This document shows, piece after piece, positions 1-6,798 of a stretch of DNA of 9,946 nucleotides. This stretch comes from JAAYYM01 sp964638005 (GTDB lineage Bacteria; Bacillota; Clostridia; Lachnospirales; Lachnospiraceae): NCBI GenBank assembly GCA_964638005.1, contig CAZWXS010000075.1, positions 1-9,946 of the forward strand, read 5' to 3'. Both the position numbers and the translations under genes were made by a program. The notes under the pieces are model-generated. The model made no database searches, was not told the DNA's origin, and saw nothing but the letters and a program-made list of their open reading frames with translations. Every line of letters starts with the position of its first letter. The stretch's first letter is position 1.

Positions 1-187
1 ATGCATCAGAATGGAATCCCTTCCAACTGATGTCATGCCCTCCGTGGTCTGCCTCGTTATTTTCAGTGCCATGCTCCCGTCGAAGCCTGCTCTGTACTAT
101 TATTATCGGCAGATTTGCGTTATTATTTAGAGTTTGTGACTAAATTGTGTCCTTATCCTGAAATGATTGGTATCTGCCCTGCGTTCA
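1..187. other. Unassigned left-edge sequence
   Basis: This stretch lies downstream of the minus-strand hydratase. A plus-strand frame enters from the left edge and stops at 141-143 (46 codons, no recognisable domain). Two minus-strand frames are also open to position 1, but neither has a well-placed ribosome binding site. I see no strong Rho-independent terminator for the hydratase. It could be the edge of another gene, a remnant or a dispersed repeat; one copy cut by the window boundary cannot decide this. Confidence 0.3.
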
Positions 188-2482
188 TCAATCTTTGTAA
201 TAGTTGATCAAGCAGCCTTTCAAAATGATGGTTCTTTCATCATCTGTCAGTTCACCCATCTTTAATGTAAACTCCTGCATACCTTCATTGACAACATATG
301 CTTTGATTTCAGTCTGTTTATTCTCCACTGCCTTTCTGATATCCGGAACAAAAATGTAATCATGGTTCTTGAATGGAAGCTGCTTCACTCTGTCAATCAG
401 GAACGGAAGCATACCCCAGTTGATCAGGTTAGAACGATACCGTTTGGTCGCGTATTCATTTGCAATATTGGCCCAACCGCCAAGTACTTTCTGGCAGGAC
501 GCTGCCTGCTCACGTGCGGAACCGTCTCCGGGCTTCACTGCGAAGATGGTGCTTCCGAAACCGGTATTGTCACTTTCCAGATTCGGATAGATTTCCTTGA
601 TCTTCTCAACGATATCCTTGATCTCCGGAAATGCTGCTGTCGGTTCTCCGCCTGTCGTTCTTGCCGTTTCCGCCTTCTGTACTTCCTTGGCAAGTCCTAC
701 ATAAGCAGGATCTTTTCTGGAAAGTGTAAACTCAGCCAGCCCCAGAGGATTGGAACGGAAGGATGAAGTCTCTCCGGACGGAATCAATTCATCCGTTGTG
801 GTAACCGGATCGTGTATTTCGGAAACAACTTTCAGTATCAGATTATCTGCGAGTGCACTCATTGCGGGCCAGTCTTTGATGTTAGGTCCGAATTTGACTT
901 CTGTAGCCGGATCAGCTACACCATGGCTGTCGAAGACTCTGTTTTCATAGATCGTCTTGTCAAAGAAATACTTATGCTTTCCGCTTAACCTGTCTCTGTC
1001 AACATCCGTTGCGGCTGTCAAGAAGCCTTTATTCGCTGCTGTTGCCGCAATAGAACGGGCATCCATAAGTGCAACTGATGAAATCTGTCCGTTCTGAAGC
1101 TTTGATCCTTCTCTGTTCGGAAAGTTTCTGGTTGAATGACGGATACTGAAAGCATTATTTGCCGGTGTATCTCCTGCGCCAAAGCACGGACCGCAAAATG
1201 CCGTCTTTAAAACCGCACCCGTTTCAAGCAAGGTTACTGCGCAACCGTTTTTAAGAAGTTCCATATAAATCGGAGTAGAAGCCGGATATACACTGAGTGT
1301 AAATTCATCTGAACCGATGCTGGTGCCTTTCAGTATATCGGCTGCAGCGCAGATATTTTCAAATCCACCGCCTGCACAACCTGCGATGATTCCTTGTTCT
1401 ACATAAAGTTTTCCGTCTCTTACTTTATCTTTGAGCGTATAGTCTACCTGACCGTCAAGACTGACCAGTGCTCTCTTCTCCACATCATCCAAAATATCCA
1501 TCAGATTGGCATTTACTTCTTCTATTGTGTAGGTATTACTGGGATGGAACGGCATAGCAATCATTGGCTTAATCTTACTCAGATCAACCTCAATCACACC
1601 GTCATAATATGCAACCTGACCCGGTTCCAGCTCTTTGTATTCATCTACACGTCCATGAGTCTCGTAGAAGTCCTTGATGGTATCATCTGTTTTCCAAATG
1701 GAAGAAAGGCATGTTGTCTCTGTCGTCATGACATCGATTCCGATTCTGAAGTCTGCACTTAGATTAGACACTCCCGGACCCACAAATTCCATCACTTTGT
1801 TATTCACATACCCGTTAGAGAAAACTGCGCCGATAATTGCAAGTGCTACGTCCTGAGGGCCAACACCCGGAACAGGCTCTCCTTTCATATAAACGCAGAC
1901 TACATCCGGCATGTTAATATCATATGTCTTGGACAGAAGCTGTTTTACAAGCTCGGGACCGCCTTCACCCATTGCCATGGTACCGAGTGCACCGTAACGT
2001 GTATGTGAATCAGAACCCAGAATCATCTTGCCGCCGCCTGCAAGCATCTCTCTTGCAAATTGATGAATGACTGCCTGATGAGGCGGAACATAGATACCGC
2101 CATATTTCTTGGCGCATGTGAGTCCATACATATGGTCGTCCTCGTTGATTGTTCCACCGACCGCGCAAAGTGAGTTGTGACAATTCGTGAGCACATATGG
2201 TACAGGAAATTTCTCAAGTCCTGATGCACGGGCTGTCTGAATAATCCCCACGAATGTGATATCATGAGAGGTCAGCTTGTCAAACTTAATCTTGAGCTTG
2301 TCCATATTGTCGGTGGTATTATGTGCTTTTAAAATACTGTAAGCAATCGTATTTTTTGCTGCTTCTTCAGAAGACACCTGCTGTCCTGTCGCTTCTGCTA
2401 CTTTTGCCATAGAATCTTCATTATCGGGGATTATCTGTGAACCATCGATCAGATAAGCACCGCTGTCATATAATTGAATCAT
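188..2482 (-). CDS. Aconitase-superfamily hydratase (YbhJ-like)
   Basis: A 764-residue cytoplasmic protein of the aconitase superfamily, predicted to carry a 4Fe-4S cluster and to hydrate/dehydrate a small carboxylic acid. The substrate cannot be read from sequence. Numbered from the chosen start, a GSDSHT motif lies near 156-161, and the three expected cluster ligands are Cys369 (in GCAGGG) and Cys430/Cys433 (in CGPC). A C-terminal swivel-type domain carries GSAREQAA near 654-661, matching the GSSREHA-like active-site loop of aconitases. The region around 100-104 reads NCHNS, where classical aconitases have an Asp-His pair; this and the length resemble E. coli YbhJ rather than standard AcnA or AcnB. 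The start at 2482 has GGAGG at 2489-2493, six bases upstream. An in-frame ATG at 2500 would add six residues but has only a weaker AAGGA. Canonical aconitase activity is uncertain; family assignment is firm. Confidence 0.88.
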   Translation of the reverse strand: MIQLYDSGAYLIDGSQIIPDNEDSMAKVAEATGQQVSSEEAAKNTIAYSILKAHNTTDNMDKLKIKFDKLTSHDITFVGIIQTARASGLEKFPVPYVLTNCHNSLCAVGGTINEDDHMYGLTCAKKYGGIYVPPHQAVIHQFAREMLAGGGKMILGSDSHTRYGALGTMAMGEGGPELVKQLLSKTYDINMPDVVCVYMKGEPVPGVGPQDVALAIIGAVFSNGYVNNKVMEFVGPGVSNLSADFRIGIDVMTTETTCLSSIWKTDDTIKDFYETHGRVDEYKELEPGQVAYYDGVIEVDLSKIKPMIAMPFHPSNTYTIEEVNANLMDILDDVEKRALVSLDGQVDYTLKDKVRDGKLYVEQGIIAGCAGGGFENICAAADILKGTSIGSDEFTLSVYPASTPIYMELLKNGCAVTLLETGAVLKTAFCGPCFGAGDTPANNAFSIRHSTRNFPNREGSKLQNGQISSVALMDARSIAATAANKGFLTAATDVDRDRLSGKHKYFFDKTIYENRVFDSHGVADPATEVKFGPNIKDWPAMSALADNLILKVVSEIHDPVTTTDELIPSGETSSFRSNPLGLAEFTLSRKDPAYVGLAKEVQKAETARTTGGEPTAAFPEIKDIVEKIKEIYPNLESDNTGFGSTIFAVKPGDGSAREQAASCQKVLGGWANIANEYATKRYRSNLINWGMLPFLIDRVKQLPFKNHDYIFVPDIRKAVENKQTEIKAYVVNEGMQEFTLKMGELTDDERTIILKGCLINYYKD

Positions 2483-2526
2483 TTTCGTCCTCCGTTTCAT
2501 GTGTTTCCTTAAACCGTCCGTATTTT

Positions 2527-2555
2527 ATTCTATAGGAGAATGGGGAGTTTTGCAA
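2527..2555 (-). promoter_or_regulatory. Predicted promoter of the hydratase gene
   Basis: On the minus strand a TTGCAA -35 box (2550-2555) is separated by exactly 17 bp from TAGAAT (2527-2532), five of six matches to the -10 consensus. Transcription should start near 2520, giving a leader of about 38 bases to the ATG at 2482. The hydratase can therefore be expressed independently of the membrane protein gene upstream. Confidence 0.6.
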
Positions 2556-2560
2556 TGGTT

Positions 2561-2588
2561 TTGTGAGTGAATGAGCGAGCGGTCACAA
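2561..2588. repeat. TTGTGA/TCACAA dyad around a GARN tetranucleotide run
   Basis: The perfect 6-bp arms TTGTGA (2561-2566) and TCACAA (2583-2588) flank a 16-bp core with an irregular four-base periodicity (GAGT, GAAT, GAGC, GAGC). It lies between the stop of the membrane protein gene and the -35 box of the hydratase. It may be an upstream operator or a weak transcript-end hairpin. No U-tract follows in either direction, so a classical terminator is not supported. Confidence 0.35.
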
Positions 2589-2598
2589 TTTCAATATA

Positions 2599-4731
2599 TC
2601 ACTCTTTTCTTCTTTTTTTCACTACAAGATTGCACAAACATACTATCAAGGTAATAATCGAAACAGCATATGCTATTTTAAAGTACCAAGTCCCTGTATA
2701 GAAAATCCGGACGCTTGTTCCCATTTCGGATTTTGGCAGATGAACTCTTATTCTGTACTCTGCTCCCTGCTCTACAGGCAACTGCATATTCTTTTTAAGT
2801 TCTCCGCCGATTACTTCTGCGGTATATCCCACAAAATAGTATCTCGGAAAATCAACATACTCGCCTTCATTTGGTGTCATATAATTAAAAGCCATCATTG
2901 ATCCGTCTCTATAAAAATCAGTGATTTTCATTTCATAACTATATGGATACCACGATTCGTTTCGACTGGAGGCCTCATCTGCACCCTGTGGATAGTTTTC
3001 CGGAATTGCTATATTTGTGATTCCGCCTGTCACCTCGCATTTTTCACCATCACCGTTCCATGTCCCGTACATGCAGCTTTTAATACCTATAAATGTAAGA
3101 ATAATCAAAAAAGCAAAAATAAAATACCTGTATTTCTTTATTACATCACACTTCTCAAATACATATCCTGACACCATATACAGCATCGGAATTGCAACTA
3201 CCAATAGTCGAAACGGGAATTGAATCATACCCAACAGTTTAGCCATTGGTGCAAATCGCATAATCAAATCCCATGGGAAATAGACCGTAGTCATAAAAAT
3301 AAGAATAACTGCAAATACAAAGAGCATTCTTATAAATCGGTCTTCACTTGTCTTTTCCTTCTTCTTTCTCATGATGAACAAGCAAATGACAATGCCCAAT
3401 ATACATGCGATACCGACAATTCCGATAACACCATTTCTCCACCTTACTTCTGATATTAAATCAGAAAGGATTGTGGCACTATCGGCAAATTCTGTGCGTA
3501 GCAATATATTGTTATTTGTCCCAAATATATAATGAGTAATGAACGGAACGATATACCAGATATTCAGCAGTACTGTAAGTCCCAAAGCCTTCAGCAAGCT
3601 AATAAAACGACTTTTTTCAAATAGGCTTTTTATAAATAAAATTCCAATAACAATTGAAATAAAAGCAACCAATACCACGCTGATGATATGCGACTGTATG
3701 ACTCCGGAATATCCAATCATGAGAACCGGCCAATATTTTTTATGTTCTCCGACAAATATGTGATATAATCCCGCAATTACCAAAGGTACAAATATAATCG
3801 CAAGGACTTCTCCCATTGCATGTCTGCAAAAAACATCTTCCATACGATATGGAGCAATACAATACAGTCCCGCAGCAACAAGGGCTGCATAATCTGATTT
3901 AGTAATGGTCTTCATCGAATAGAACATTACTAAAACTGTTGCAACAGTCGCTGTCAAATAAACAAACTTATAGCAAACGATTAATGAAACATGCAATTTG
4001 CGCAAGAATCCAAACGGATATAATAATATAAGAGGGTACATCGTACCAAGCTGTCCATAACCATTACAATTCTTAGGAAATACTGATACCGGAATCTGAT
4101 TTTCAAAAAAAGCATCCTTTATGCTCTCTATCCTCAACAAATGTCCCCATGTATCAAATCCTTCCGGCAATTCGGACGTAAAGAAAGGATAGCATGCAAA
4201 CACTGTGATTCCGACTAAAATAAAACCAATTGCCTTTTGTTCAAGACTGAGTGTTGACCACTTTTTGCTATTCAGAATCATGAACAATGCAATTCCTATC
4301 AGCAATGCTAACAGTGCAAAAAGATACGTATCCGTATATAACGGTTTATCAGAATATATTGTGAATTCTTCAATCGTGATTTCTCCATCACTCACATTAG
4401 GAATGGATATTCTGAATAAATCTGTCCGTCCGGTAGAAAAATCCTTCTCATAAACCTTTTGAGCCGCACTTATAGATACTTCCTCAGATAGATTTCTGTC
4501 TGTACTTATAACCAGTGTTTTATCAGATTCCGTCTGATATACTAACTCAAATCCATAATTTCCATTCCACAAAGACACATATGGACCATACAGCGTAGTA
4601 GTTTCCTCATCATATGTAAAAGCATCGCCTGCGAATGTATATGAATGATCATTTTGAGCCTTCGAAAGAATAAACAGAACGCAACAGATCAATATCGCAA
4701 AATATAAACATTTCAGTCCTTTTGATAGCAT
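2599..4731 (-). CDS. Polytopic membrane protein, GT-C/PTPS-related type
   Basis: A 710-residue integral membrane protein. Hydrophobic segments are visible near residues 7-24, 136-152, 167-184, 248-270, 280-325, 334-366, 378-400, 435-454, 470-485, 503-522, 535-551 and 685-703. An N-terminal segment is followed by an extracytoplasmic, probably beta-rich domain (about 30-130). After the third segment comes a short loop, GFDTWGH (Asp193), in the place where GT-C glycosyltransferases carry a catalytic or metal-binding acid. A second soluble domain (about 555-680) precedes the last helix and the basic tail KKRRKE. The arrangement resembles the '6-pyruvoyl-tetrahydropterin synthase related' membrane family and YfhO-like proteins, which are thought to move sugars at the cell surface. 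Substrate unknown. The start is supported by GAGG eight bases upstream. The gene appears AT-richer than its neighbours. Confidence 0.75.
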   Translation of the reverse strand: MLSKGLKCLYFAILICCVLFILSKAQNDHSYTFAGDAFTYDEETTTLYGPYVSLWNGNYGFELVYQTESDKTLVISTDRNLSEEVSISAAQKVYEKDFSTGRTDLFRISIPNVSDGEITIEEFTIYSDKPLYTDTYLFALLALLIGIALFMILNSKKWSTLSLEQKAIGFILVGITVFACYPFFTSELPEGFDTWGHLLRIESIKDAFFENQIPVSVFPKNCNGYGQLGTMYPLILLYPFGFLRKLHVSLIVCYKFVYLTATVATVLVMFYSMKTITKSDYAALVAAGLYCIAPYRMEDVFCRHAMGEVLAIIFVPLVIAGLYHIFVGEHKKYWPVLMIGYSGVIQSHIISVVLVAFISIVIGILFIKSLFEKSRFISLLKALGLTVLLNIWYIVPFITHYIFGTNNNILLRTEFADSATILSDLISEVRWRNGVIGIVGIACILGIVICLFIMRKKKEKTSEDRFIRMLFVFAVILIFMTTVYFPWDLIMRFAPMAKLLGMIQFPFRLLVVAIPMLYMVSGYVFEKCDVIKKYRYFIFAFLIILTFIGIKSCMYGTWNGDGEKCEVTGGITNIAIPENYPQGADEASSRNESWYPYSYEMKITDFYRDGSMMAFNYMTPNEGEYVDFPRYYFVGYTAEVIGGELKKNMQLPVEQGAEYRIRVHLPKSEMGTSVRIFYTGTWYFKIAYAVSIITLIVCLCNLVVKKRRKE

Positions 4732-4765
4732 TTTTCACCCTCAACTTTTTATTTTTAGCATTTAT

Positions 4766-4794
4766 AGTCTATCACAATCGTTTTTCCATTACAA
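4766..4794 (-). promoter_or_regulatory. Predicted promoter of the membrane protein gene
   Basis: On the minus strand, TTGTAA (4789-4794) is 17 bp from TAGACT (4766-4771), each matching consensus at four of six positions. The -35 box lies inside a dyad with arms CCATT (4786-4790) and AATGG (4796-4800) around a 5-bp centre, which could be an operator. The fit is moderate in AT-rich DNA, so chance matches are possible. Confidence 0.4.
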
Positions 4795-4805
4795 TAATGG
4801 CTTTT

Positions 4806-4823
4806 ATTCTAATCATTCTAATC
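4806..4823. repeat. Two tandem 9-bp repeats, ATTCTAATC
   Basis: Two exact head-to-tail copies of ATTCTAATC (4806-4814 and 4815-4823) lie midway between the divergent promoters, followed by a partly similar segment ending in ATAATC. Adjacent copies roughly one helical turn apart in a divergent regulatory region suggest a binding site for a dimeric or oligomeric regulator. This is inference from placement only. Confidence 0.5.
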
Positions 4824-4838
4824 ATTTATGATAATCAG

Positions 4839-4866
4839 TTACAAATAAATAATTATATTGTAAAAT
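4839..4866 (+). promoter_or_regulatory. Predicted promoter of the WYL regulator, with embedded dyad
   Basis: TTACAA (4839-4844) is 16 bp from TAAAAT (4861-4866), five of six matches to the -10 consensus. Transcription would start near 4873, at or beyond the upstream ATG at 4872, which favours translation from 4908. The arms TTACAA (4839-4844) and TTGTAA (4858-4863) form an inverted repeat across the promoter, a plausible site for autoregulation. Confidence 0.5.
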
Positions 4867-4894
4867 AGAAAATGGAATCTAAAACAGAAATCTC

Positions 4895-4900
4895 AGAGGG
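4895..4900 (+). promoter_or_regulatory. Ribosome binding site setting the WYL regulator start
   Basis: AGAGGG ends seven bases before the ATG at 4908. It is too close to the ATG at 4902 and downstream of the ATG at 4872, so it selects 4908. Confidence 0.7.
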
Positions 4901-4907
4901 TATGGAT

Positions 4908-5801
4908 ATGCATGAAAGCAGACTGTTTAAAATCATATATTATCTGTTGAGCAACAAAAAAGCTACGGCTCCTGAGCTGGCAGAAAAGTTTGAAGTATCT
5001 GTCAGAACAATTTACAGGGACATTGATGCTTTAAGTGCTGCCGGTGTGCCGGTTTATGCTGAATCGGGACGAAACGGCGGTATTCGTCTGCTGGATGACT
5101 TTGTGCTGGATAAGGCCATGCTGTCAGAGCAGGAGCGTCGGGAAATCTTGATTGCGTTGCAAAGTATGTCTGCTGTGGAACATGTGGATGAGCGGGATAT
5201 GCTTACAAAATTATCGGCTCTTTTCCATCTTTCTGCCGAGAACTGGATAGAAGTGGATTTCTCCCGCTGGGGAGACAATACACAAGATAATGAGAAATTT
5301 GAATCTTTAAAGACTGCCATCATATATCATTTGGCTGTTGAAATCACATATGTCGGTTTGCAGGGCGTACAGGATGTGAGAAAAGTCCTGCCTTTAAAAC
5401 TACAATATAAGTCGAAGGCATGGTATCTGAAAGCATATTGTATGCAAAAAGAAGATTTCCGCATATTCAAATTTAATCGGATTCTGAATCTAACCGTGTT
5501 GAAGGAATCATTTAAACCTATTGAATTTCCCAATGATCAAGAGCCTTCTATCGGTATTTGCGAAAAAGTGATTCTTCGTTTTTCAAAGGATGCCGCCTAT
5601 CGTGTATATGATGAATTCGAAGCTGCACAAGTCAAAAAACAGAAAAACGGAGATTTGCTTGTATCTGCACAAATGCCTAATGATGCATGGTTAACAGGAT
5701 ATCTGCTTTCATTTGGGACACAGGTTGAGGTGATGGAACCGGTATCTCTGAAAAATGCAATTGTAAAACAGGCAAATGACATTCTTAAGAAAATGATATA
5801 A
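4908..5801 (+). CDS. WYL-domain transcriptional regulator (HTH + WYL)
   Basis: A 297-residue cytoplasmic DNA-binding protein of the YafY/YobV-like family. An N-terminal helix-turn-helix of the HTH_11/DeoR type spans about residues 3-50; its recognition part reads VSVRTIYRDIDAL, followed by a wing with SGRNGGIRL. The central WYL domain contains the name-giving Trp-Tyr-Leu at about 172-174 and the downstream segment FRIFKFNRI (about 184-192), part of the conserved ligand-sensing surface. A C-terminal WCX-like region follows. WYL proteins sense small molecules or nucleic acid and act as repressors or activators; the ligand here is unknown. The start at 4908 is chosen over in-frame ATGs at 4872 and 4902 from the ribosome site and predicted transcription start. 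It is divergent from the membrane protein gene and convergent with the hydrolase. Dyads in the upstream region suggest it may regulate itself and perhaps the divergent gene. Confidence 0.92.
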   Translation: MHESRLFKIIYYLLSNKKATAPELAEKFEVSVRTIYRDIDALSAAGVPVYAESGRNGGIRLLDDFVLDKAMLSEQERREILIALQSMSAVEHVDERDMLTKLSALFHLSAENWIEVDFSRWGDNTQDNEKFESLKTAIIYHLAVEITYVGLQGVQDVRKVLPLKLQYKSKAWYLKAYCMQKEDFRIFKFNRILNLTVLKESFKPIEFPNDQEPSIGICEKVILRFSKDAAYRVYDEFEAAQVKKQKNGDLLVSAQMPNDAWLTGYLLSFGTQVEVMEPVSLKNAIVKQANDILKKMI

Positions 5802-5825
5802 GTCTTGCCGTATTTACGCTTGATT

Positions 5826-6782
5826 CTAAAAGAGAAAGCCTTCTTGATTTCCATGCTCACAGGCATCAAAAAACTGCTCTAATGTCTTCTGATAGCGCCG
5901 CGAGTCTACCAAATAGCTCATACAGTGTGCTGCTCCTTCAAATATCTCCAGATGTTTCAGGGATGTGCATGCTGTAAAGTTCGTGAGAGTCATCTTCGTC
6001 GGAACGAAATCGTCCTCATCTCCATGGATGAACAGGACCGGAACCTTGCTGTGCTTGACTGCTTCCGTTGCCGATGCCTCCTTTAAAGAAAATCCCTGTC
6101 TAAGTTTCAATATCAAATCCAATAAATAAATCATCGGAAATGCAGGAATATGGAAAATATAATTTGCCGCATGTTTGATAATCTTCCACGGAGTTGTATA
6201 GCCACAGTCAGCAATAATTCCCTTTACGCTTGACGGCAGATTCAGTTCGCTTGCCATCAGTACCGTTGCCGCTCCCATGGAGCCTCCGTTCAGATAAAGC
6301 GGCATATCTTCACCTAATCTGTCTGCCAAATAATCAAGCCATGAAATGCAATCATATCTACCCTTGATGCCAAAGCACATCTCACCTTCGCTAAGCCCGC
6401 AACCACGCTGATCCATGAACAAAACGTTACTTTGGTGTTCGTACAGATACTTTGAGAGCATCACGAAATCCTTCTTGGCATTACCTCGGAAACCATTCAC
6501 ACATACCACTGTTCTCATGGCATCTGCAGCCTGCAGAAAATAACCATTTAACTTAAGTCCGTCTACACTTTTAAGTGTAATCTGTTCAAGCGGCTGTGCC
6601 TCAAGCCAGGCTCTTGTCTTTTGAATTTCTGTGCGGTATGGCTCCATGTCTTTCGGCATGTTCTCTGCTTTTTTCGGTTTTACAAATGCAAATCTGTAAA
6701 AAAAGATACTACCGGCAGCTACTGCGGATAGAGTACCCACAGCAGCGCCAATAGCCATTTTCTTTTTATTCATATAGATCAT
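5826..6782 (-). CDS. Membrane-anchored alpha/beta hydrolase
   Basis: A 318-residue serine hydrolase of the alpha/beta fold. A short basic N-terminus and a hydrophobic stretch at about 9-33 predict a membrane anchor or uncleaved signal. The NGFRG segment (96-100) fits the oxyanion-hole region. The nucleophile elbow GGSMG places Ser168 as nucleophile, HGDEDDFVP (253-261) supplies the likely acid Asp257, and AAHC supplies His286, completing the triad. The family includes esterases, acyl transferases and peptidases; the substrate is unknown. The gene begins 16 bp after the glgP stop and AAGG precedes its ATG closely, so co-transcription with glgP is likely. An alternative start is Met4 at 6773, with poorer ribosome-site spacing. 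It converges on the WYL regulator with 24 bp between stops and no clear terminator. Confidence 0.88.
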   Translation of the reverse strand: MIYMNKKKMAIGAAVGTLSAVAAGSIFFYRFAFVKPKKAENMPKDMEPYRTEIQKTRAWLEAQPLEQITLKSVDGLKLNGYFLQAADAMRTVVCVNGFRGNAKKDFVMLSKYLYEHQSNVLFMDQRGCGLSEGEMCFGIKGRYDCISWLDYLADRLGEDMPLYLNGGSMGAATVLMASELNLPSSVKGIIADCGYTTPWKIIKHAANYIFHIPAFPMIYLLDLILKLRQGFSLKEASATEAVKHSKVPVLFIHGDEDDFVPTKMTLTNFTACTSLKHLEIFEGAAHCMSYLVDSRRYQKTLEQFFDACEHGNQEGFLF

Positions 6783-6798
6783 CTTACCTTCATTTTTA

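Noticed and set aside
60..100. tmRNA-like signature GGCTTCGACGGG on the minus strand
   Set aside because: The motif resembles the tmRNA 5' end, but the preceding G-rich acceptor-stem bases are absent and the remainder would lie outside the window.
362..766. A 134-codon plus-strand frame opposite the hydratase
   Set aside because: Overlaps the conserved C-terminal domain of the hydratase; no independent support.
2599..4731. Lipoprotein signal in the membrane protein N-terminus
   Set aside because: Cysteines at 16-17 lie within the hydrophobic stretch but lack the small residue needed before a lipobox cysteine.
5809..5818. Bidirectional terminator between the convergent genes
   Set aside because: Arms are only 4 bp with a 2-base loop and no flanking T/A tracts.
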